In this document: positions 12,937 through 23,745 of the stretch, in pieces
Position numbering within the stretch: position 1 is the first letter of the stretch
Layout: each line of letters starts with the position of its first letter
From: Larus michahellis
Lineage: Eukaryota; Chordata; Aves; Charadriiformes; Laridae
Length of the DNA stretch: 64,000 nt
Direction of reading: 5' to 3'
Assembly: GCF_964199755.1 (NCBI RefSeq)
Contig: NC_133907.1
Location: 6,329,001 to 6,393,000, forward strand
The notes under the pieces: model-generated
What the model was told of the DNA's origin: nothing
The model's database searches: none
The model's input: the letters and a program-made list of their open reading frames with translations, nothing else
Made by a program: the position numbers and the translations under genes

Positions 12937-13013
12937 ATCTGGAGAAATGCTTGTATCCCACTTCTGAGACCCTTCCATGTGTTCTGAGCTGGGGACACCT
13001 GCAAGTCTGCCAG
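12937..13013 (-). repeat. Right arm of a 77-bp inverted duplication
   Basis: This is the reverse-complement partner of 11873-11949, equal in length and with 4 differences. The spacer of about 990 bases has no open frame resembling a transposase. Confidence 0.85.
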
Positions 13014-14502
13014 CACAGCAGAGACACTGGCCACCCAGCACCCTGGTGGCTTTCAGGGCGCACAACAAGGTGACTACGTCTTTGTGCATGGCACAGCATG
13101 GACACAGGGCAAAGGGAGTGCTGACACATGGGCTTGTTCGATGTTCTACTGCTTGTAGAGTCCAGGTCTTGGCACCTCGGGGCCTCTGCCCTTCCTCAGC
13201 ACAGCGAGGGCGATACTCTGGGTCTGCCACAGAAGCAGTGACACCACAGATCTGCCGGGACAGCATGGTGCTCAGGGCCACGCGCTTACCCGGACTGCCT
13301 GATCCCGCACTGCACAGCACACACCTCTACGCGTAGACACCACGGCATGTCACAACTGTGTGTGCCCTCGGCCACGTGCCCCATGCACAGTGCTGCAGGC
13401 TCACGCACCTGGCGCTGTCTCAACACCCAGTGCAAATGGAGCCATTACCACTGCTGCCTGCAGTACGACTGCTTTGCAATTAAAGGAATGAAATGTTTAT
13501 ACAGGAATAAATCTGTGTTAATGAGGTGAATCCTGCTCCCGCCCTGCCAGGCTCTAAAAAAAGGCTGGGAACTTGGGGGAAGGGAGAAGGTTCAAATGCA
13601 CGCTGCTCCCAGGCAGCAGCTGGGTCTGGGAAGGGAAAAGGGGAGGGAAAGGGGAGCAAAGTCGGGCAGGTTGATGGTTGCACGCAGGAAGCACCAGTTC
13701 TTTGATTTCCCTGTCTGGTTCCCCCCACAGCGGGTCAGCGGCAGAGACCAGACCGTTGTCAGGCTTGCTCAGGCTCAGGAGGTGTTTGAGCTGTTCCCTT
13801 CCCTGGGAAGAGGACTGCACCTGGCTCAAAGATTTAGGAAAAGCACAAGCCATACGGACAGCGATGCTGTCACAGAGTGGGGACACGCTGCTTTGGGCCC
13901 TTCCACCTCAACAGCCTGTCCAAAAAAGTCCTTTGCTGAAGCTAGCAGCAGGGGCTGTGCAGGAGGAAATCCCTATGCAGGTCATCCTCGCTCTCCTCTA
14001 TTCCTCAGAAACACTGCGCTAATCCCTGTCGCCTGCCTACACGGGAAACCACGGAGACACAGAATCCAATTAGCTTGAAATCCTGCTCTGGCTCCCGCAC
14101 AGCATCTCCCTCTGATAGAGCTGTGGAGCTGCAGAGATAAACGGTGCATTAGGATTCCAGTGGGGTCTGGCAAGCAAGGATGGCTTCGGAGCTGCAGCAC
14201 CAGCCTAGGGAAGGAGCGAGGCACCAGTGCGCCTTCCCCAAGCCTCTCTCCCCACCTCTGCCTCATCCCAAGCCTTCCTTCTTCCCGGCTCGTCCTGCAG
14301 CTCCGTTCCCGCTGTGAGCCCGGCTGCGCAGGGTGAAAGCTGAGGACTGTGGCTGGATCCAGCAGGTCTCCAGGATGGCTGACCTGCCACAGGGCCTTCC
14401 CCCTCCGCACGGGGAGGTTTTCCTAAGTAGAACCTAAGAGGTTTTCCACCTCTTCAGGGCTGAATGGCATCAAAGCCTCTTGGCTGCTAGGGGTGGCCAA
14501 GG

Positions 14503-14570
14503 TGGCATGAAGCACAGTGCCAGGGCCCAGCTCCTCACCACTGCAGCTGGCATGAAGCACAGTGACAGGG
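14503..14570 (+). repeat. Direct 22-bp repeat pair
   Basis: The unit GGCATGAAGCACAGTGCCAG and a copy with one change (GTGACAG) start at about 14,503 and 14,549, 46 bases apart. It looks like a small local duplication. Confidence 0.75.
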
Positions 14571-17500
14571 GTTGCCCCCAGGGCATCTCTGTGCCCAGAG
14601 GTCCCTTAGGAACCAGCATGATACATGTCACCCTCAGCTCCCCTGTCCCTCCTCCAGCAGGGACTGTCCCTGTGTGGCCGGCTCTCCAGAACGACCTGGG
14701 AGACAAACCTGGTCCCAACGCCATAAAGACAGTGGGGAAAGGGACTGAAACAGGTGATCCTGCCCTGGCCAAGCTCAGCACAGCCTGTAGCCACGGCCAA
14801 GCAGAGTACAGGGGGAACTGTTACTGGCTGTGCTACACCCTGGCTGTGCCTGTGCCAACAAGTCTCCTGCGCCTGATGCTGCCACAGCCATGCTGCTGTA
14901 CTCACACTTTTCCTTGCACCCACAGTAAATTACCTGCTTTGCATTTTGCAGCAGCAACTTCAGAGTATTAATTCATTGTGTTGGGTCTTTAACAAACACC
15001 ATTATCATATCACCAGCTAGGATTATGCAAATCCTGGGAAAGGAATTATTTCTCTCCCCAAAGTCACCTTGATTTATCAGTTTTAGCCCAAAATGAAATA
15101 GAAGTTGCTTCGGATAAACTGTTAAACACACGATGACACCCAGGGGGCTGTGATGGCCCCATAGGGCAAAACACACATGCAGGCCAGGCACAGCCGTGCC
15201 CAGCTGGGTGACCCTCCATAGCCACAGGTGACACAGGAGCAGCTCTGTGCTGGCCCCCACCATGACTCCTCCTGTGGCAGAGCGCAGGTGGACCTGGACA
15301 CTGAGGAACTGGGCCCTGGACAAAGTGCTGGGGAAACAACCCCCTTGCGCAACACTCCTGGGATAACACCATGGCTCCGTTCCCCTGGCACACGGCCGTG
15401 GGGCAGGTCTGAGTCTGTGCAGAAGCACGTGGGGCTGGAAACATGGAAACTTTCCGAAATCGCGTTAAGGATTGCTCTGGGTCTGCCCCCATCCCTGTCC
15501 CTGCTTTCCAGGCCACCACTTCAGGATGAGCCTGTGTCATGCCTAACCAACCGGTGTGTCCTCCCATGCAAGTGTGGATGCTGCTGGGGATCAATGAGCA
15601 AACGCGCATCCCACCCCAGCAACCAGCTCTTCAACAGGGTCCTCACATAACATAATGCCTGTGTCCATAATTTCCTTTGCTGCAGAGATAAAGGCTCCCC
15701 ACCCTTCTGATGGGGCTAGACCTGGCTGCAGTTGCCCCTCAGAACGCAAGGAAGTATTTATCTGATTAAAGGAAACCTTTTTCCCATTATTTGTCAGCAA
15801 TTTGAGTCAGTCCTTCAGCAGAGGGCAAGAACAGCACCCTCGTAAGAAGAGAGGACTCCTATTCTTTCTCAGGGCAGGCAGCAAGCCTCTGCGACCTGAG
15901 CACAGCCTGCTCTTGCAAGAGGAACCAGGCCCTTGGCTAGGGCTTTGTCCTGATGGCCAACAATTACTTTATGCGTTCCGGCTCAGTGCAGAGGGGCTAT
16001 TCTGAAAGAGAGTTCTGCTTCAGATTCCATTAACCATGGATGGTAGCTCTGTAAGAGCAGCAAAAAGCTCCCCACCATTGACAGACGTACACTCAGCACC
16101 TCTTGTGCTTATCACATAACTCTAACAGAGATGGGAATTTCCCCCAAAAAACATACTGTGACAGTGACAAGGATGAAATCAGGCACTGGCGACCTATGGT
16201 AAAGTACAGCTCAGTGAAACAGAATTACCACCGACCCAAAACCTGCAAATAAACCCTAAAAAGAATTCCCTGGCACTCTGGCTGGACACCCGCAGGCAGC
16301 ACACCCGCAGCCCTGGCTGTGGTCTGCAGACCGCACGGTGAGAAGGTGCTGAATCTGCCTTTGGCCTGACCTGCCCAGGCTCTGTGGGGACAGCCGGGGC
16401 CAACGCAGAGCTGGGTACAGGCTGGCTGGTGTTTGTGGGGTGGGAAGTTTCAAACCATGAACAGAGACTCTGAGGAGGAACTGAAAGAGCCACCTTGGCC
16501 ACCCCAGGAGATAGATGCCTCCACCTGGCACAGCAAAGACCAGGGTTCAGGCTGCTCCTCATCTCACAGTCATTCTCATTCCTGCTCTGATGTGTTCAAC
16601 CTGGTCTCTCCTTGATCTGTTCCAGCTACTCTCACCTTCCTCTCTGCCTCCCCCCTGCCTGACCCCCAGCCCCTCATCACCAGCTCTCATTTCCAGTTGT
16701 GCCTGATGTCTTCTGATCAACTCACACCTTCGGTCATACTGCCCTAAACCAGGGTCTGCCAGGCCACCACTGTCCTCGCAAGGTCAGAGGGAAGCTTGGA
16801 AAGAGGGACTACATCCTCCCGTCCCTGAGAATCCAAAGGATGAATCTTCCCAGATGTAGCCTGTGCTGCCCACCTTCCAGCTGGGATGGTCCCTCTCCAC
16901 AGACACGCACCCTCTCAGAGGCAGCTCCTGCTCTGCTGAGGCTGGGACAAGGGAGGCCAGATGCTGGGAAGGTGGGTGCAAAGCTAGAGCGCAGGAAGAA
17001 TGCAATGGTAGAGACAGAAAAAGGGAAGGCAATTCAATTTTCAGAGGCTGTCCCACCAATTCAGCTCAGAGAGACGATAAGAAACCCATTTCCAGCGATA
17101 GGCACCCTAATCCCCAGCCATCCTGCATTTCCATTTCCGAGAGGCGCTATTTCCAACAGGGAGGCATTTTCCCATCTAGGTTTGCTAGAAGGAACAGCAG
17201 TGGATTAAATACCAATTTTTCCAGCACTATTTAACTCCTTCGGTGCCTACTCCTGCCACTTACGCAAGCGCTGGAGGTCCAGGGCAAGGGAATGGCTGCT
17301 GCGCTGTGCCCCAGGCAGGAGAACAGAGCTGGCTTTTCCCTCACAGGCTCTTCCCAGTGGCCTGCAGCCTGAAGAGACAGGGAAGAGAGGAAAAACTGAA
17401 ATGCATCAGCAGCGCAGGCAGAGCGGCTTAGATCAGGAATTTATTATTGCTCAAGGCTCGACCCTGAGACTCAACTGTGGGATAAAAGTAATGCAGTAAA

Positions 17501-19019
17501 GCTTACATCCAGCGACAAAACCATTAGACAGGTCCAAAGCGCTGCAAGACTGACTTAAAACTGCATTTGCAAGAACACAGGCCCACAGAGAAAGAAGGAA
17601 GCCAGCCACACAGTGATGGCCATGGCCCACATCTCCACAATGTTATTAGCAATGGCAATCTTACAAGAGCCACCTAACTTCCAGCATCACGCAGGACTCC
17701 TCCTGCCACTGGGAAGCCACTAAGCTATGGCATTCCTTGGATGCCAGCAGAGCCTTTCCCCAAATGCCTGTAGCCAGCCCTCTGTGCTTCTACAACGCAT
17801 CCCAGCCCTCTCCCTCGTTCCACTGCCCTCTGTGCTGAGGATGTCCATTTATCCCGGTTTCCTGATGTCAGGGCTCCCACCCACTATCTGAATTGGTCCT
17901 TCAGGCAGCTGAAGGGCCCAAGACTCCCAGCCCTGGCTCCTGTAGCACAGCCGATTGCCCTGGTATCCATGCCACAGAGCAGCTCCCTCCCTCCTCCCAG
18001 ACATCAAAGTCTCCCCGCAGTGCAGGAATAAAGCTCAAACATTCCAACTTAGCCCGTCCAAACCCCTCCCTTGACCCCTGCTATGAACCGAACCGGGGAG
18101 TTTTGCTTGCAGGAGGGAGCACTCTGTAGTCAGAGCTCTCCCCCCGCGATGCACAGCTCCAGCACCAACCACAACGGTCCATTCATCACCCACTAAACAA
18201 ATGGAGATTTAAGGGCTCATGGCCCTAAAACACAGAAAACAATTCCCTGTGCGTTTTAACGGGGCTGTAATTTATTGGATGAGAAATGATGAACGGAGCA
18301 GCAGGGGGCTGGGCCCAGCGCGGGGAGCGCTGATGCAGTGGAAGCCAAAGAGGGATGCAGAGCTGAGGGGCGAGTCTGGGAAAGCTCCCAGGACTGTTCA
18401 TTGTTGGGGCTGGGGGAACCCCACCATCTACAAAGACCAATTCCCCTCCCACGCCTTGCTACCCCCCCCTATTCGATGTAGGATTTGTAGCAGAGGCTTC
18501 TGTAAGAAACATCCAGGTGAGGAAGAAGAGAGTTGAGCACGGTGCCAGCTGTGCCTGCCCTGTGCTCCTCAGAGCCACGCCGTTCTGCAGCCCTTGCTGG
18601 TGGTTTTGCAGATTCAAGGCACAAGCAAGAAATGCAAAAAGAAAATGCTTCATCCCTGGGGGAAGAGGAGCACCTGGTGGAAAGACAGAGAGTAAACACG
18701 AGCATTACCTCTCCTCCCCCATGTAATCTCCCCACTCTGGAGTTTGAGCTGCATTCAGCAGTAATTGAAACCAGGCTCTTTAACACAGGTGCCAATTACT
18801 GCCTGTTAATGCAAGGAGCTCTGATAGATAAAGCAATTACCCAGCTCTGCGAGGCTGGCAAGCACAAGATGAGATGGTAGGGCTACTTATGCTAGCGTGG
18901 GGCTTGCAGGGCAGCTCTGTGCCCCAGCAAACCCTCCTGCAGTGCCAGACAGGGCAAGTGCTTGCCCTCTAGCTGCATACCCCCCACACCTTCACACGAG
19001 CTAGCAACGTGCCCTTGCC

Positions 19020-19628
19020 ACAAAGAAGGGTAATGACATCCTGGGGTGGATTAGGGAAAGTAGGGCCAGCAGGTCAAGGGAGGTGATCCTTGTCCTTTAT
19101 CCAGCACTGGTGAGGCCACACCTGGAGTGATGTGTCCAGTGCTGGGCTCCCGAGTACAAAAGAGTCATGGAGATACCGGAGCAAGCCCAGCAAAGGGCCA
19201 CAAAGACTATGAAGGGACTGGAACACCTCCCGTATGAGGAAAGGCTGACAGAGCTGGGACTGTTCATCCTGGAGAAGAGAAGGCTCAGGGGGGGAACTTG
19301 TCAATGTATATAATACCTGAAGGGAGGGTGAAAAGAGGATGAAGCAAGGCTCTTTTCACTGGTGCCCAGTGATAGAAGCAGAGGCAATGGGAATAACCTG
19401 AAACACGGAAGGTTCCCTCTGAACACCTCACTTCTTCCCTGCAAGGGTGACTGAGCAATGGCACAGGTTGCCCAGAGAGGTTGTGAAGTCTCCAGCCTTG
19501 GAGATATTCAAAAGCCATCTGGACATGGTCCTGGGCAACCACCTCTAGGCGGCTCTGCTTGAGCAGGGGGTCAGACAAGATGACCTCCAGAGGTCCCTTC
19601 AAGCCTCAGCCATTCTGTGATTGTGATC
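19020..19628 (+). repeat. CR1 LINE, 5'-truncated, about 600 bases
   Basis: It runs from the ORF2 block around ggtaatgacatcctgggg through ccagtgctgggctcccgagt, gaaaggctgacagagctggg and on to the 3' end (gacctccagaggtcccttca, then attctgtgattgtga). It is of the same subfamily as the copy in the DDX27 intron at 62,165-62,672. It carries frame breaks and is not a gene. Confidence 0.94.
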
Positions 19629-20109
19629 TCTAACTATCCACATCCCTTGTTTTCTGTGCCCAGTTTCTCCACCCTTCTTGGCCAGCTGCCTTTCCCCCCC
19701 ACTTCTCCGCTCAAAGCCCTGCCTTTGTTCACCTTTCTGGGAGTGACGCGGCAGTGAGGAAGGTGGCTGATCCAGGGGTAGCGTCATGATGATGGGGAGA
19801 AGACAACGGTAGGTGCAATTCCCAACAAAAACCTGCTGCCCCTTGGTCTTTTACCCTCCAGTAACTGCTGGCCTGGAGGGACAATGCCTTGGGAGAACCT
19901 CAGTGGGTGATGACAAGAGGGTTGACCTACCTGGGCCAGCATCAAATAGAGGGGAAATTAGTGTTTCATCGACGACATCAGAGTCTTTTTTACTCTACAC
20001 AGAGCACCCTTTGCCTCCTGTATACCCTCAGGATGGGCCGGTGGCAAGCTCAGAGGCGTGGATGGGGAGCAAGGAGTGGGAGGAGGCTGGCAAGGTTCCC
20101 TCTGCATCA
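19629..20109. other. Spacer between two CR1 copies
   Basis: Non-coding sequence with no recognised feature. Frames in both directions are short and unlike any known protein. Confidence 0.5.
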
Positions 20110-20450
20110 TGCTGCGAGTCAGATATGGTGCCCACATCTCTAAAAGGATTTTGAAAAAAAACAGAGGATGCACAGAATAATTACAGATGTGATTTGGAGG
20201 CTGGAGAAAACACTTGCCAGGGACAGAATGAAAGAGTTCAGTCTGTTATCTCACCAAAAAGGGAGCCTGAGAGGCGATTTGACTATAAGCACTTCACAGA
20301 GAAAAAATACTTGGTGTGAAAGAGCTCTTTGCTAATAAAGGAGGCTGGAGCCTGTAGTCAAGCAAAGTGTGAATAGGAAACACAGCACTGGGCCACGCTA
20401 CCTGAGAAGTGCCATCTGCTCTGCCTCCTCCCATCCTCCACCCTGTCATG
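20110..20450 (+). repeat. Older, diverged CR1 LINE fragment
   Basis: Translated in the CR1 frame it gives an RIITDVIWRLE / RMKEFSLLSHQKGSLRGDLT type tail, matching the CR1 ORF2 C-terminal pattern (…[13 protein letters not shown]…), followed by a degraded 3' region. It is clearly more diverged than the neighbouring CR1 copies, which suggests an older subfamily of the CR1-X/Y type. Confidence 0.65.
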
Positions 20451-21455
20451 GAAGATATATCAGCTGAGAGACACTGGGTTCGTTACATGCAAATCAGAGT
20501 AATGGTATTTCTTACTTGGAGTTACAGAGGGCCCTTAGATAAATGAATGGTTCCTTCAGGCCTCAAAAATCCATGAAATTGCAGGCACAAGCTATAGACA
20601 GTACTGCATAAGGAGGGACCCTCGATGCCTGCAAGAAACAGGGAGTTCTCCATCTCCTCAGGATCTGCAGAGGCCAAGAAGAGGTTAGAAGAGGTTCAGG
20701 ACCTGCTGTACATAACCCAACACTTGGGAGTAGTCCCTGCCTGCAGAGCTCACTAGCAAGACCAGCCTGCGCCCGTCTCACACTTTGGATAACCACCAGC
20801 CCCGCTAGCACAGCGATGGAGCCGTGCACTGTATGCAGCCAAGACTTCCCATTTCAGTCCTGGCTCCAATGTCACCAGCCCGAACTTACCAAAAATTGCA
20901 AGTCAAATCCTCCAAAACCACATGAAGTTTCTAAAACTATGCCTGTTTTCTTTCCTTCCTAGGGGACTTAGACCCTTCAAGATCATTGGGATCTCTAGAG
21001 CCTGTTTTTCCCCACAACCCAGTTTCTAGATCTTCATTCCTGACCTACCTCAAAGGTGAGACTCTCTGTGGAGACCAAACTCCAGCACCTGGGGTTGAAT
21101 GGTATCACTGAGGACTCACGAGCAGGCTGCAGTTCCTCCCTCTGGGGGAAAACCCCCTGCAGTGCCCGTGCCAAGGCAGCAGACTGAAACACGTACTGGG
21201 GCACCCTAGGGCTCTGCCCATGCGCCTCCAGGAGCATCTTTGGCTCTCCCTCTCTTCATCTGAGAAGAATCTGGGCATCTTGGTAGACGGCACATTGAAC
21301 ATTGTGCGCACTGGCAGCAAAGGCAGCTAGCAGCTCCCGCACTGTATCAGAGGAACACAGCCTCAAGGCTGCTCAAGGGGAGTAACTATCCCTTTATGCC
21401 AGTGCTTGTTAGTCCCCATGAAGTAATACTGCACGCAGTTTCTGCCGCCAATAAA
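20451..21455. other. Spacer, no feature recognised
   Basis: Non-coding sequence between two old CR1 pieces. No coding exon, RNA gene or repeat was recognised. Confidence 0.45.
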
Positions 21456-21910
21456 GGAAAGACACAGACAAATTAGTGGGAGTTCGGTAAAGGACCACCA
21501 AGGTACTCGGGGCTTGAAGCACTTGTCCTGTAAGGAAAAGCAGAGGGAGGGAGGCTTGTTCAGCTTGGAGAAGAGACGGTTTTAGGGGGACCTCATAACA
21601 ATCTCTCAGTACCTACAAGGAAGTTATTTGAGAAGACAGAGCCAGACTCTTATCCGTGGTGCTCAGTGGGAGGATGAGATGATGGGCATAACTATACAGA
21701 CATGTTCAGACTAGATAAGGAAAATCCTCTTCCTCATGAGGACAGTCAAGCATTGAAGTGGGGGTCCAGAGAGCCTATACAGTTTCCCACCTTGGAGGTT
21801 TTCAAGACCTGACTGAATGAAGCCCTGAGCAACCAGGTCTGATCTCACAGTTGACCCTGCCTATGTAGAGAACTCCTGAGGTCCCTTCCCACCTTCCTAT
21901 GATCTCTAAC
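21456..21910 (+). repeat. Diverged CR1 LINE, 3' part
   Basis: It contains recognisable CR1 blocks in order: gaggcttgttcagcttggag, gacctcataacaatctctca, ccaccttggaggttttcaag, gaggtcccttcccacc and ctatgatct. It is 5'-truncated and diverged, of the CR1-X-like type. Confidence 0.85.
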
Positions 21911-23211
21911 TCAACAGAGGAGAAGAAAGAGTATCTTAGCTCCAAACTCACAGGGCAGGATGTGGCATGGTGTCAGCTGCCTGCATCAGCTACGCAGCCC
22001 CCTCCCAACACACACTCCGCTGCCCTCCCAGACCCTGCCATCCAGGACAACTGAACACTTGCTTCCCCGCTCCTATACTTTCAGAGTTTAAGAAGCTCCT
22101 GCTTGGCCAAGGCTGATCCATCTCATCTTCTGACACAGAGGGAGAATTCAAGGCTGCAAGCAAAGTGCTGTGCAGCACATCGTCTCCAACACCTGGCACC
22201 AGCTCCACCTCGTTCTCCCTGGGGAGTTCCACTGAAGACCTTCAACAGCTAGAAACAAAGCAGCAGCTCCACAGGACGAGGGACATTAACATCTTCCAGC
22301 TCCCTTTATACAGTGAATTATGTCCACACGGTCTGTGCAGGGTGGCGGAGGAGGTGCTGAAACATGAGGTTAGAAGAATTACTGGGCTGAGACCAGGAGA
22401 GCGGCTCTTAGCACGTTCATGACGATGGCTCCAATTAGTGCAATTACAGGGCTTGGCTGCATCTTCCTGCTTGTGATTTTCATTAACAATCGCATGGTCA
22501 ATTCCGCTACTTTTCCCTGGGCCAGCAGCCAGAAGCTGGCAGCAGCCTCTGCTGCTGGCAAGGTGCAGAGGAAGGGCAGGTACAGACTGCTCCCCGGGGA
22601 GGGCAGGCTGGCAACAGCGGCCCAGCCAGGCATTCACACCTCCCGGCTCCTGGCGGCACCACCACCGCTCGGGAGAAGGGAGGCGAGAGGAACAGCCACC
22701 TATCCCGTTGGAAGAGCAGACTCCTCACAGGAGGCTTCACTGCGCTCAGCACAGCTGGTCCCTCAGCAGGACACACCACCACCACCGCCACCCCTCCGAG
22801 CCCCAGACACAGCTCCGTTTTGGCTGCATCACCTCTCCTAATGCAAAGCAAGACAAACAGTTCACACCCCCAAAATACGACTCCCCAGGCAACTGCAGGA
22901 CACAGAACCCTTCAGATTAGCATGACTCCAGAAAAGTGAGCTATTTCCAAGTACAGGGTGCAGCGAGGAGCAAAGGTGCTTTCAACTTCCTTGGACTGCA
23001 GAGACACAAGGCTGTGAACATCTGAACCTGCATACCCCAGTGATGGAAAAAAAAAAAAGAAAAAAAGAGCACAGACGTATGGAGTTAGGGGCAATTATTT
23101 GCCACGGCAAAGGTCGCAGATGAACATGAGCCCTTTACAGCCTTCCAGACGTCTGCACCCCGAGCTCCCCTCTCCCCACCTCACTAGGCACCAACCACAA
23201 ACCACGTAATA
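21911..23211. other. Non-coding stretch with a candidate regulatory islet
   Basis: No coding exon was recognised. At about 22,360-22,530 a block rich in CAATTA/TTAAC motifs (CCAATTAGTGCAATTACAGG, ATTTTCATTAACAATCGC) resembles a conserved non-coding element. An A-rich run lies at 23,046-23,065. Confidence 0.4.
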
Positions 23212-23745
23212 AAAGAATCATAGAATTGTTAGGGTTGGAAGGGACCTTAAAGATCACCTAGTTCCAACCCCCCTGCCATGGGCAGGGACACCTCCCACTA
23301 GATCAGGCTGCTCAAAGCCTCATCCAGCCTGGCCTTACAAACTTCCAGGGATGGGGATTCCACCACCTCTCTGGGCAACCTGTTCCAGTGTCTCACCACC
23401 CTCACGATGAAGAACTTCTTCCTAACATCCAGTCTGAATCGACCCATCTCTAGTTTTGATCCATTCCCTCTAGTCCTACCATTACCCGACTTCCTAAAAA
23501 GTCCCTGACCGGCTTTCTCATAGGCCCCCTTAAGATACTGGTAGGCCACTAGAAGGTCTCCTCGGAGCCTTCTCTTCTCCAGACTGAACAACGCCAACTC
23601 TCTCAGTCTGTCCTCATAGGAGAGGTGCCCCAGCCCTCTGATCATCCTCGTGGCCCTTCTCTGGACGCTTTCCAGCACGTCCATATCTTTCTTGTAGTAG
23701 GGACTCCAGAATTGCTCAGCTACAGAGATGCTCAGCTGAAAGAAG
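23212..23745 (-). repeat. CR1 LINE, 5'-truncated, well preserved
   Basis: The plus strand begins AAGAATCATAGAATTGTTAG, the reversed CR1 3' end, and reads back through an almost intact ORF2 C-terminus ([60 protein letters not shown]). This is the youngest-looking CR1 in the window. Only the last ~530 bases are present, so it cannot move on its own. Confidence 0.95.

Larger units (their letters stand above)
8841..19015. other. Non-coding stretch with AT-rich candidate regulatory islets
   Basis: No coding exon, RNA gene or large repeat was recognised. Most of it is GC-rich and featureless. AT-rich islets carrying homeobox-type TAATTA or ATTTGCAT motifs lie at about 9,515-9,610, 10,030-10,130, 11,030-11,240, 14,925-15,130 and 18,770-18,860. 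Short duplications lie at 11,873/12,937 (inverted) and 14,503/14,549 (direct). TG and TTG/CTG microsatellites lie at 9,771-9,792 and 11,696-11,722. Confidence 0.55.

Noticed and set aside
11873-13013. Inverted repeat considered as terminal repeats of a DNA transposon
   Set aside because: There is no target-site duplication at the outer edges and no transposase-like frame between the arms, so it is kept as an unexplained inverted duplication.
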